NCBI GenBank assembly: GCA_025359845.1
Contig: JANYDT010000201.1
Location: forward strand, 1-42,335
DNA from: Acidimicrobiia bacterium
Lineage (GTDB): Bacteria > Actinomycetota > Acidimicrobiia > Acidimicrobiales > JANYDT01
DNA: 42,335 nucleotides
Direction of reading: 5' to 3'
Positions 16,162 through 23,905 of this stretch are shown here, piece by piece. The first letter of the stretch is position 1. Each line of letters opens with the position of its first letter. The notes under the pieces are model-generated. The model was not told the DNA's origin. It did no database searches and saw only the letters and a program-made list of their open reading frames with translations. The position numbers were made by a program, and so were the translations under genes.

Positions 16162-17271
16162 CTACTGGGCCGACTTCGCCCGAGCCGAAGCCAACTGGCG
16201 TCGAACCCGATAGGCCGGTTCTTCGGGCGCCAATGCCTCGGCTGCCGAGAACGCGGTCGCGGCCTCCAGGTAGCGCCCCAGTTCGAACAGCGCCTGCCCG
16301 CGGGTGTCGTGAGCCACATGGCCGATGAGGGACTCGTCGATGGCCACGGCCTCATCGGCGATCGCGTCGCGATCAAGATTCAGCAGCGCGTCGATCCAAT
16401 CCACGGCCTGGCGCCACTGTTTGAGGGCGAAGGCCGTCTCGGCCCCCGCCCACAACGAAACTGGATTGCCAGGGAAACGGGCTATCGCCTCACGGGCCAA
16501 AGCAATATCCGGGCGTCCGAGCACCACACGGAGGCTCAAAAGGTTGCTGTACGGCAAACCGTCCACCGCGAGCTCGGAACCGCTCTCGCGTATGACTTGA
16601 ACGCCTTGCTGCCACGCCCCTTCCGCCGCTACCGGGTCGCCGAGCGCTTCGTGAATGCGCCCCACGTGGTCCCAGAGATACGCCCGGTCGGGGGTTCGAT
16701 CAAGCTCCACCATCAAAAGCGGAAGGTCCCGGGCGTGCTTTTGCGATTGATCGCCCTCGTAGCCGGAGTGGCGGATCAGTGCGTTGATTGGCGAGATCAC
16801 GAGTCTTTCGGCGGCCACGATTCGTTCGAGGTCGGGAACAATGGTCTCGTGCATAACCCCCCGGAAACGAAGATCCGCCCGGTTGCGAAAGACTCGGAAT
16901 TCTCGATAAGGCGTCCAATTCGAGCGCGACTTCAGCAGGGGTCGAAATGCCAAGTTTCGACTTCCGTTTTCGAGCACGGCTCGAAACGCGGCCGGATCTT
17001 CGACCTCGATTTCTTCGTCTGCGTCGAGATACAGGATCCATTCGCCGGTGGCGGCGTCAAGGGCGGTGTTCCGAGCATCCGAAAAATGGCCAGTCCAAGG
17101 AAATTCGAGAACCGCCGCGCCCATCCCGAAAGCGATCTCCCGGGATCCGTCGGTCGATCCGGTGTCGACCACCACCAACTCGTCGGCCACGCGCTTCGCC
17201 GCACGCAAACACTGCTCGAGGACCGATTCTTCGTCTCGGACTATGAGCGCCGCCGTGAGGAGGCAAGGCAC
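16162..17271 (-). CDS. Family 2 glycosyltransferase with TPR-like C-terminus
   Basis: A 369-residue protein. The GT-A domain (residues 1-200) has the family 2 opening LIVRDEESVLEQCLRAA...DELVVVDTGSTDGS and the metal-binding DAD in ILYLDADEEIE. The C-terminal 150 residues contain TPR-like helices (AVAIDESLIGHVAHDTRGQALFELGRYLEAATAFSAAEAL). This layout, including SunS-type peptide glycosyltransferases, is widespread, and the acceptor is unknown. The GTG at 17271 follows directly on an in-frame TAG, so this start cannot be extended. It has no Shine-Dalgarno sequence and lies just after the tandem repeat behind the small Tat-signal protein, which makes that protein a candidate partner. Confidence 0.85.
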   Translation of the reverse strand: MPCLLTAALIVRDEESVLEQCLRAAKRVADELVVVDTGSTDGSREIAFGMGAAVLEFPWTGHFSDARNTALDAATGEWILYLDADEEIEVEDPAAFRAVLENGSRNLAFRPLLKSRSNWTPYREFRVFRNRADLRFRGVMHETIVPDLERIVAAERLVISPINALIRHSGYEGDQSQKHARDLPLLMVELDRTPDRAYLWDHVGRIHEALGDPVAAEGAWQQGVQVIRESGSELAVDGLPYSNLLSLRVVLGRPDIALAREAIARFPGNPVSLWAGAETAFALKQWRQAVDWIDALLNLDRDAIADEAVAIDESLIGHVAHDTRGQALFELGRYLEAATAFSAAEALAPEEPAYRVRRQLASARAKSAQ

Positions 17272-17309
17272 CTAGTGCCGTGATGGTCTAGTGCCGTGAT
17301 GGTCTAGTG
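17272..17309. repeat. 16-bp tandem repeat, 2.4 copies
   Basis: CTAGTGCCGTGATGGT is repeated exactly at 17272-17287 and 17288-17303, with a third partial copy CTAGTG. The partial copy holds the stop codon of the small Tat-signal gene (TAG on the minus strand), and the first copy abuts the glycosyltransferase start. It looks like a recent local duplication of the end of the small gene. Confidence 0.85.
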
Positions 17310-17546
17310 GAGGTTGCCGCCGCCCAGGTTGCCGCCGCCGAAGCCTCGGCCGAAGAAGCCACCGAGGTTGCCGCCCCCAAAACGACCAAGCGGTACTCCT
17401 GGACCGACCGCAGCATCGCTCTTGCCCATCCCAAAGGAGGTCACGACCGGCACGGCGAACGCGGCCCCTAAAGCAAGCTTCTTCAGGAATGCACGGCGAG
17501 ATTGTGAGATACCGCTGAGTTCGTCATTGTCGAAGAGTTCGGCCAT
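17304..17546 (-). CDS. Small Gly/Asn-rich protein with twin-arginine signal
   Basis: An 80-residue protein. SRRAFLK at residues 16-22 is a Tat motif, followed by a hydrophobic stretch (LALGAAFAVPVVTSFGM) and a plausible cleavage region (GKSDAAVG). The mature part is tiny, about 35 residues, with GRFGGGNLGG-type repeats. I chose ATG 17546 because a leaderless promoter ends just before it. No family recognised. Its neighbours are a TPR-glycosyltransferase and an LLM oxidoreductase downstream on the same strand. A substrate role for those enzymes, an exported structural peptide, or a maturation product are all possible, and none is shown. Confidence 0.65.
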   Translation of the reverse strand: MAELFDNDELSGISQSRRAFLKKLALGAAFAVPVVTSFGMGKSDAAVGPGVPLGRFGGGNLGGFFGRGFGGGNLGGGNLH

Positions 17547-17554
17547 AGCACGAA

Positions 17555-17583
17555 AGTGTACGACAACACCTTCCCCCATGCAA
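17555..17583 (-). promoter_or_regulatory. Leaderless promoter of the small Tat-signal gene
   Basis: On the minus strand TTGCAT (17583-17578), a 17-nt spacer and TACACT (17560-17555). The ATG at 17546 begins 9 nt after the -10 box, which fits transcription starting at or next to the start codon. Confidence 0.5.
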
Positions 17584-17601
17584 CCCTCGCCGCCCCGTTC
17601 G

Positions 17602-18279
17602 TCACGTTACCTGGTCAACCGAACCAATCGAGTGGTCCGCCAACTTCGTCACGACCACGTCGGCCCAGGCTCGCTGCGGAGCAATATTGACGTGCCAGTT
17701 CGGACCGTTTACACCGTGCCAGACCTCGTGCGCCACCCGCGTCACCTCCTCCTCGGTCATGGCCAGAAAACGTCCGTAGAAACTGGACGGATCGCTTCGG
17801 GCGGCCGCCCGCAGACCGAGGAAACGGACGACGTACCAATCGATGACCGTCGCTTCCTCGGCGTCGAGATACACCCCGACGTCGAGCAGGGCCGGCTGAG
17901 CCAAGGCGTTGATACCTTCGAGCACGACTACGCGCGGCGCTGGGCTCACTGATCGCGGAAGGCCGACGTCATAGGTCCCATGGTCATATGTGGGTACCTC
18001 CAGCGGATCGGCCCCGGCCCGCAGACTGGCTACGAACTCCAAGAGTCCTCTGGCATCGAACGTCTCCGGAAATCCCTTGCGATCGAGAATGCCCCTTGAC
18101 TCCAAAACCGAGTTGGGGAATAAGAACCCGTCCGTGCCGACGACCTCGGCCCCCAATGATTCGGCTATGGCATGGGCCAGGGTCGTCTTGCCAACCGCCA
18201 CGCTGCCCGTCAGCCCGATCACGCCCGGGCGCCCCTCGGGGAGTCTCGCCCGCAAGTACCCGACCAGCTGATCGATCAT
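17602..18279 (-). CDS. coaA: Pantothenate kinase type I-like P-loop kinase
   Basis: A 225-residue kinase. Walker A GLTGSVAVGKTT lies at residues 22-33. TDGFLFPNSVLESRGILDRKGFPETFD is close to the hallmark segment of CoaA, and VPTYDHGTYDV also fits. CoaA phosphorylates pantothenate, the first step of coenzyme A synthesis. The protein is clearly shorter than typical CoaA (about 310 residues) because the N-terminal helical part is missing, so it may be a CoaA/uridine-kinase-like relative with another substrate. Its ATG overlaps the LLM stop codon by 4 bp (ATGA), so the two are translationally coupled. Confidence 0.75.
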   Translation of the reverse strand: MIDQLVGYLRARLPEGRPGVIGLTGSVAVGKTTLAHAIAESLGAEVVGTDGFLFPNSVLESRGILDRKGFPETFDARGLLEFVASLRAGADPLEVPTYDHGTYDVGLPRSVSPAPRVVVLEGINALAQPALLDVGVYLDAEEATVIDWYVVRFLGLRAAARSDPSSFYGRFLAMTEEEVTRVAHEVWHGVNGPNWHVNIAPQRAWADVVVTKLADHSIGSVDQVT

Positions 18280-19127
18280 CGACCGATCAGCGTTGAGCCG
18301 ATCTCCTCCACCAACCGAACGTGCTCAGACTCGTCACCCCGCGGCAACACGATCAGGCGATGAACGCCCAGTTCCGCGAAGGAGTCGGCGAGCGCGGCTT
18401 CGACCCGCCCGCGAGGCGAGACGCTAACGTGTAACGGACCGAGTTCGGCCGGCCGCTCGTAGCGTTGCGCGGCGGCCCTGAGCCCTTCCAGGCAACCGCG
18501 GGTCCTTTCCAGGTCAAGGGCAAACCCGTACCAGCCGTGGCAATGGGTTATGGCCCTCCGAAAGGCCGGGGCGGTATGGCCTCCCATCACTATCGGAGGT
18601 GTCGGACGCTGTACCGGTCGGGGGTTCGCTTGCACCCCGCTGAAGCTCACGAACTGGCCTTCGTAAGCCGGCTTGTCCATATCCCAAATGGCGCGCATCG
18701 CTTCGAGATACTCAATGGTCTTCTCGTTGCGGTGGTCGAGCGTGAGGCCGAGGGCTCGGAATTCGGGCTCCAGATAGCCGACGCCGACGCCGAAGATGAG
18801 TCGACCTTTCGAGACAACATCCAGCGACGCCAATTCTTTCGCCAAAATCAGCGGATTGCGCTGCGGCAAGATGATGATGCCGGTTCCGAGCTTGATGGTC
18901 GTCGTGCCCGCAGCAATATAGGCCAGGGCTACCGCGGGGTCGAGCATGAGCCCTTCGGGGGGCAGCGGCGAGGGCGGGACTTGCGGGTCGGGTAGTACGA
19001 CGTGCTCGCCCGTCCACACCGAATCGAACCCTGCCGCCTCGCACGCCTGGGCCACCCGCATGGACACGTCCGGGTCGGCGCAGGTTCCGGTGTTGATGGA
19101 GAACAAACCGTACGTAAGTGATGCCAT
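18276..19127 (-). CDS. LLM-class oxidoreductase, probably F420-dependent
   Basis: A 283-residue luciferase-like TIM-barrel protein. The strings DSVWTGEHVVLPD, LGTGIIILPQRNPLILAKELASLDVVSKGRLIFGVGVGYLEPEF and PPIVMGGHTAPAFRRA are typical of the F420-dependent LLM group common in actinomycetes, though F420 use is inferred. Substrate unknown. ATG 19127 (MASLTYGLFS) is the start by homology. It overlaps the downstream kinase gene by ATGA. The alpha/beta-hydrolase gene lies 85 bp upstream on the same strand and may be in the same operon. Confidence 0.88.
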   Translation of the reverse strand: MASLTYGLFSINTGTCADPDVSMRVAQACEAAGFDSVWTGEHVVLPDPQVPPSPLPPEGLMLDPAVALAYIAAGTTTIKLGTGIIILPQRNPLILAKELASLDVVSKGRLIFGVGVGYLEPEFRALGLTLDHRNEKTIEYLEAMRAIWDMDKPAYEGQFVSFSGVQANPRPVQRPTPPIVMGGHTAPAFRRAITHCHGWYGFALDLERTRGCLEGLRAAAQRYERPAELGPLHVSVSPRGRVEAALADSFAELGVHRLIVLPRGDESEHVRLVEEIGSTLIGR

Positions 19128-19212
19128 GCGACTCAGCCTGCCCGCAAACCACTCGATGCGCACATCGGCTCAGGGCCTGATCAGCCCGCGCCACTGGCTA
19201 CCGACGGCCGGC

Positions 19213-19962
19213 TCACGAACTCCGGTCGTCGACATCGTCAAGGAATGACTTGACTGTGGCCGAGAATCGGTGCGGGTCGGGCGACCACAAGTCGTGCCCC
19301 GACTCCTCGAACGTCACAACCCGGAGATCGACGACGGCGAGTCGGTACCGCTCCAAAATGGCGTCGCCGACCATGGCCCGTTCGGCGCCTCCCCGGATCA
19401 GTTGCACGGGCACCCGCAGCCCGGCCATCTCGTCCCAGAACTCGATGTTCACGGCGTCGGCCAACAGGGCCTCTATCGCCGCTTGCGGCATTCGGTCCGT
19501 CATCGGGCGGCCCTTCCAGACCCGCTTCGCCGTCATCTCGGCGAAATTCGCCGGTGGCACGATCTGCGCCGCCGGGTAGTCAGCAATCGTGATGCTGGCG
19601 AGCTGTTCGGCATGGGCGAACGCCCACGCCAGTCCATACGTCGTGCCGCGGGAGTACATCACCAAGTGCAGCCGCTCGATGTTGGCGGCCGATACCAACG
19701 CTCGCATATCGCCGGCGTGGTCTTCGATCCGGTAGCCGTCGATCGTGACCGTCGACGGACCGCGACCCCGCAAGTCGACGACAACCGCCCGTCGCGGGGC
19801 CACGGCCTCAATGAGGTCGAGGTGGTCGGCCGCCTCTTCGCCGAAGCCGGGCACGACGAGAACCGCAGGGCCACGCGCCAAAGGCCTCGCTTCGAGATAG
19901 TGCAAACGGACGAGGCCGTTCATGGCCCAGCCCGACACAGGTTTGTCGTTGCTGTCCGCCAT
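19213..19962 (-). CDS. Alpha/beta-hydrolase
   Basis: A 249-residue alpha/beta-hydrolase. The oxyanion region PAVLVVPGFGEEAADHLDLIEA is near residue 32. VDLRGRGPST follows, then the nucleophile elbow LVMYSRGTTYG, with Ser in a degenerate GxSxG where the first Gly is Met. The histidine is near the end in EESGHDLW. The substrate cannot be predicted. ATG 19962 (MADSNDKPV) is the likely start; ATG 19977 is an alternative. It is divergent from the first PKD-hydrolase gene, and the operator at 20072 lies between them. Confidence 0.8.
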   Translation of the reverse strand: MADSNDKPVSGWAMNGLVRLHYLEARPLARGPAVLVVPGFGEEAADHLDLIEAVAPRRAVVVDLRGRGPSTVTIDGYRIEDHAGDMRALVSAANIERLHLVMYSRGTTYGLAWAFAHAEQLASITIADYPAAQIVPPANFAEMTAKRVWKGRPMTDRMPQAAIEALLADAVNIEFWDEMAGLRVPVQLIRGGAERAMVGDAILERYRLAVVDLRVVTFEESGHDLWSPDPHRFSATVKSFLDDVDDRSS

Positions 19963-20071
19963 GGCTCCCGGTTGCATCGCCGCCACGGTACCGCAGCCAT
20001 CACTTCGCTCGACCGCGACATGGCTCGGCCCTCCCCAGACCAAACGACATATCTTACCGCGGGCCATCATT

Positions 20072-20109
20072 TGAACGGTGTTGACTTACCGGCGCGCTGG
20101 CCGTAGCGT
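20072..20109 (+). promoter_or_regulatory. Operator-promoter 1 (TNAAC-N3-GTTGA type)
   Basis: The inverted repeat TGAAC-GGT-GTTGA (20072-20084) overlaps the -35 box TTGACT (20081-20086). A 17-nt spacer and the -10 box TAGCGT (20104-20109) follow. It drives the first PKD-hydrolase gene. The same layout occurs at 23807, 29547 and 27400-27437. Confidence 0.7.
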
Positions 20110-20155
20110 GGGCGTCTCAGGGCGGCACCCCGCCCATGCACCGAGGAGAAACCGC

Positions 20156-22230
20156 GTGATCGACGTCAAGGCCTATGTGATGACCGACCAGTTCTTTGGC
20201 GCTCCCTATATCGACTCCGACGAAGAGCGTGACCACCCGGCGGCTCATCGCCACATGCATGGGGGGTTCGCGGGCACCGACACGCGGTTCCGTTTCTATT
20301 TTCCGTCGGTGGCGACGGCTACGAAGGGCGGATGTTCAACCCGCTGTCGGGGGCCCATGGTGGTACCGAAGACTTCTTCAGCTCGCCATTCGGTGAGGCC
20401 ATCGGCGGACTGATGATGTGCTTCCGTTTGGGCGGGTACATGATCGAATCGAATCAGGGCCACATCGGCGACGAGATCGATGAAAAGGGAGGGGAAGACC
20501 CCACGCTCTATGGCCACCGCGCCAGCGCGGAGGTGGCGAGATTCTCCAAGTTCGTAGCGGCCCAGGTATACGGCGCCGCACCGCATCACTCCTACGTATT
20601 CGGCGGCAGTGGTGGCGGCCGTCGCTCCCCCCTGTGCTTGGAGAATGCTCCAGACGCATGGGATGGCGCTCTGCCGTTCATGGGCGGCGGCGACATCGCC
20701 GAGCCCGGCAACACCAAACGGGTGAAGGGCGCGCAGAACATCTCTTTCGCAACGATGTTCAATGTGCAGCGGATTCTCGGTGCGAGGCTGACCTCGGTCG
20801 TCGATGCCATGGCGCCAGGGGGAACCGGCGACCCGTTCAACGGGCTCAGCACTCACGAGCGCGAAGAACTGGCCAGCCTCTACCGACAAGGTTTTCCACG
20901 CCACGACGAGTTCATGATCGGCGAACAGATGGGCCAGATCTGGCTCTGGTCGGCCACCGCCGACATGCTGTACGAACAGGACCGCGAGTACTTCGAGAAC
21001 TTCTGGACCAAGCCCGGCTATGTCGGCCACGACCAACCGGGTCTGGTCACCGGCGACGTCATCGACACAACCCGCAAAGTCGAGCGCGTCATCACCGTCC
21101 AAGACGTGATCGACATGCCCGATTTCCTCGCCCCCGAGTACGCCGACATTCGCTCCATGGCGGTTCGCAGGGCGGCGATGGGGCAAGGCGACGTCGCGTT
21201 CGGGGTGGAGGTGAAGGGGGTCGGCGCAGGGTACCGCCTCGGTGTGGGCCTGCGCATGGTGAGTGGCAAGGCGACCGGCCGCCAGCTGTATTGCACCGAG
21301 TTCGGCGGCGATTCGTTCTTCTGCGACGGGCGGGGCGAGGCCAACATTCTTCGCTTTGGCGACGTGAAACCGGGTGACGAGGTGCACGTCGACAACCACC
21401 GATATCTCGCCTATTGCTACTGGGCCCGCCATCACCTGCTCGACGATCACATCTTCGACTCCTTCCGGCTCGACGGGGCGGCGATTTACCCGCAACACAC
21501 TGCGCCCGACCAGTCGTCGCTCATGGGGGTCGCCTACTCAGGTCAATACAAGGGCAAGCTGATATGGGTACATCACACTCTCGACTCCTCGTTGTGGCCG
21601 CCACAAGGCGTGGTCTACGCCAGGGCGGTCGAGCAGGCCCAAGGCGCAGAAGGGGCCGCCGGTCGCTTCCGGTTGCGGTGGACCGAGAATGCCGAGCACG
21701 TTCCGCCGGCGATCCTGCCCAACCGACCTGGCCGGGCCACCAACACCTGGCTCGTCGATTACCAGCCCGTCATCGAGCAGTCTCTGAAGGACCTCGTCGG
21801 ATGGGTTGAACAGGGCACGGAACCGGCGGGGACGGCCTACAAATATCAGGACGGCCAAGTGGTGTTGCCGGCGACAGCCGCCGAGCGCGGCGGCATTCAG
21901 GCCGTGGTCACGGTTTCGACCAACGGATCGGTCAAGGCCGAAGCGCGCGTCGGTGAGCCGGTGAATCTCGAAGTCCACGCCGAGGTACCGCCGCGAGCGG
22001 GAGCAATTATTTCGGTGTCGTGGGACTTCGAAGGTAACGGTACCTACCCATTCCGACATGAAGACGTCGACGGATCGGCCCGCGAAGTCAAACTGAGCCT
22101 CACCCACACTTACGACACGCCCGGCACCTACTTTGCCGCCGCCTTGGTCTGCTCCCATCGTGACGGCGACCCGCGCGCATCCAGCCGCCGCATTCCCAAC
22201 GTCGCCCGGGCCCGCATTGTCGTCACGTGA
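20156..22230 (+). pseudogene. PKD-domain hydrolase, paralogue 1, frameshifted
   Basis: GTG 20156 (after GAGGAGA) opens MIDVKAYVMTDQFFGAPYID, which matches the start of the paralogue at 23906. This frame runs on into non-homologous sequence near 20305. The rest continues in another frame from GGDGYEGRMF to the stop at 22230. One base lost, or two gained, at about 20303-20310 explains this. The body has the nucleophile elbow YVFGGSGGGRR and a histidine in NAEHVPP, as in tannase/feruloyl-esterase-like alpha/beta-hydrolases. A C-terminal PKD-like beta-sandwich (VSWDFEGNGTYP) closes it. No signal peptide. The substrate is unknown. A sequencing error at one base would also give this picture. Confidence 0.75.
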
Positions 22231-22276
22231 ACCGGGTCAACCCGCAGTGTCGGCGTAACCGTCGTCGGCGATTGGG

Positions 22277-22735
22277 TCAGCCTTCCACGACGAAAAGCGA
22301 ATTCGGGCTCTTTCCGTCGAGGGTGACGCGGCGCCGGGCGAAGCGCCAACGCCCAGCGACGGGCTTGTACTCATCAATGTAGCGACCCCAGTGGTCAAGG
22401 CCGATCGCCGTTAGCACCTGGTAATAGCCGCGTCCCTTGGCTGTTGATTCATCGATCACGTCGATCTGATGGGTGGCCGTCATGTGCCGAAGATAGACGT
22501 CATGCTCGCCGTAAGCGGCCGCGTCGCGGGCACCGGTGAAGATTTCGATGATTTGCTCATGACCCACGTATTGGCGACCCTCGCCGGTTTCCATGACGGC
22601 GTCAGGAGCGAAGAGTTCGAGCACTTGTGGGAACCGACCCGTATCTCCGTTGGCGTTATAGCGAGCGACGAGATCACGAATTTCTTCCCTTGCCCTCAAC
22701 TCCCATGGTTCCATAGGCTTGTTACCGACCGTCAT
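22277..22735 (-). CDS. NTF2-like (SnoaL-type) protein
   Basis: A 152-residue protein. EIRDLVARYNANGDTGRFPQVLELFAPDAVME and the later HMTATHQIDVID and KGRGYYQVLTAIGLDHWGRYIDEY strings are those of the SnoaL-like NTF2 fold, used by isomerases, dehydratases and small subunits of ring-hydroxylating enzymes. ATG 22735 overlaps the stop codon of the Rieske oxygenase C-terminal part by ATGA, so it belongs to that operon and may act on the oxygenase product. It is intact although its partner is broken. Confidence 0.8.
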   Translation of the reverse strand: MTVGNKPMEPWELRAREEIRDLVARYNANGDTGRFPQVLELFAPDAVMETGEGRQYVGHEQIIEIFTGARDAAAYGEHDVYLRHMTATHQIDVIDESTAKGRGYYQVLTAIGLDHWGRYIDEYKPVAGRWRFARRRVTLDGKSPNSLFVVEG

Positions 22736-23160
22736 ACGGGCTCGATCTCGTAGAACTGCTTCGCCCATTTGCGTAGCGCGCCGTAGGGACGGGCGTCTTG
22801 TTGGGCCAGCGCCGGGTTCTCGACGTAGATCTGATAGCGCCAGATCTCCAGGTCATTCCACAGTGTTCGGAGAAACTCCTTCTCGGCTCGCTCGCGGTAG
22901 TGATCGGGCACCGCGACCGAGTCGTCGCCTTCGTCGCGAGGCCACCAGATCGAATAGAACAAATCGGAGCACTCATCGTCGATGGGGGTGGTGAAGAAGG
23001 CCAAGCGATAATGCACGCTGCCTTCGAACACGGCGTACGAGCCGCCCACTCCGCACGACACGCCGTGAATCTTCATGGCCATGCCATCGGGATTCTTCGC
23101 AGTCGGGAGCGGCCAGCCGGTAACAGAGCGATAAAATGGACCTTCGGCTTTCCAATCCAT
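22732..23160 (-). pseudogene. Rieske oxygenase, C-terminal catalytic part (frame-shifted from the N-terminal part)
   Basis: 142 codons (MDWKAEGPFYRSVTGWPLPT...) continue the KshA-type oxygenase in a different frame. The junction is at 23160: the upstream reading ends in a TGA that overlaps this ATG (ATGA). In intact relatives the DW-AEGP segment follows the VHRA segment without a break, so one base was probably lost near 23163-23168. Alone this piece lacks the Rieske cluster and the two iron-binding histidines. Translational coupling to give a two-piece enzyme is conceivable but unlikely, because the upstream part has a nonsense codon as well. Confidence 0.7.
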
Positions 23161-23723
23161 CAGACCGGATCGACGGTGGCCCGATGGACGTATTTGAAGT
23201 GCACGCTGTCGGGAGCATTCTCGAGCGTGATTTGGGGATGGACCGGTTCGCGGGGATATTTCACCGATAGTTCGGGGTAGCCGCGGTAATACTCGCTCTC
23301 GCTACTTGGAAGGTGGGGAATGAGGCTCCACAGGTCGGGAAGGTCCCAGCGCGGCGGTCCGCCGTGCGGGTCATGCCAAACAAAGATCCATTCGTGGCGC
23401 TCCTGAACGGGCCAGGACCGCAGCCGCTTCGAAAGGTTGGGGCGGTCCTCATACGGGATGTAGCGGTTCACTCCATCGGGTCCGTAACCCCATCCGTGGT
23501 ATGGGCACTGGACACAGTCTCCGTTCACCTTCCCGCCGTGGCCGATGTGCGCACCCAAGTGGGTACAGTGCGCATTGAGTACGTGCAGGGCGCCCTCCTC
23601 GGTGCGGTAGGCCACGAGTTCTTCCCCAAAGTACTTCAGCGGCTTGGCCACGCCGACGGGAATGTCGGCGCTCCAGCCGACCATGAACCAGCCAGTTGGC
23701 TTCTAAGTGAACGGAACCTTCAT
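23160..23723 (-). pseudogene. Rieske non-haem iron oxygenase of KshA type, N-terminal part, with nonsense codon
   Basis: The Rieske motif CTHLGAHIGHGG...CPYHGWGYG (CxH...CxxH) binds the 2Fe-2S cluster. The mononuclear iron region NAPDSVHFKYVH gives an aspartate and two histidines. KshA-type enzymes hydroxylate sterol rings; relatives act on other polycyclic or aromatic substrates. Reading back from MVGWSADIP (23684), the same frame continues as KPTGWF, then a TAG at 23705-23703, then MKVPFT from ATG 23723 behind GGGGGG. So the original start was probably ATG 23723 and codon 7 is now amber. The 3' end is also frameshifted into the next piece. Confidence 0.75.
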
Positions 23724-23806
23724 TGCGGTACCCCCCGAGCGGTGCGGACGTTGTGATGTATGTGTGACGCGACGATGCTACAACCAGGCGCTCGTCGCCC
23801 CGATTG

Positions 23807-23844
23807 TGAACGCTGTTGAACTTTTCGTCCGAACTGCGTACTCT
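23807..23844 (+). promoter_or_regulatory. Operator-promoter 2
   Basis: TGAAC-GCT-GTTGA (23807-23819) overlaps TTGAAC (23816-23821). A 17-nt spacer and TACTCT (23839-23844) follow. It drives paralogue 2 (ATG 23906) and lies between that gene and the divergent Rieske operon, so it could serve both. Confidence 0.7.
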
Positions 23845-23905
23845 TAGCCTAGAGCTGCGCCTAAGAGCGCGAGCCTGCGCAACCAGTCCGACAAAAGCGG
23901 ACCAC

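Noticed and set aside
17272..17309. CRISPR or iteron-like repeat
   Set aside because: Only 2.4 adjacent copies, without spacers and without replication genes nearby.
20303..20310. Programmed -1 frameshift in PKD-hydrolase 1
   Set aside because: No X-XXY-YYZ slippery heptamer in the right frame and the paralogue needs no shift.
20296..21498. A 400-codon minus-strand frame
   Set aside because: Antisense shadow of the PKD-hydrolase; no recognisable domain.
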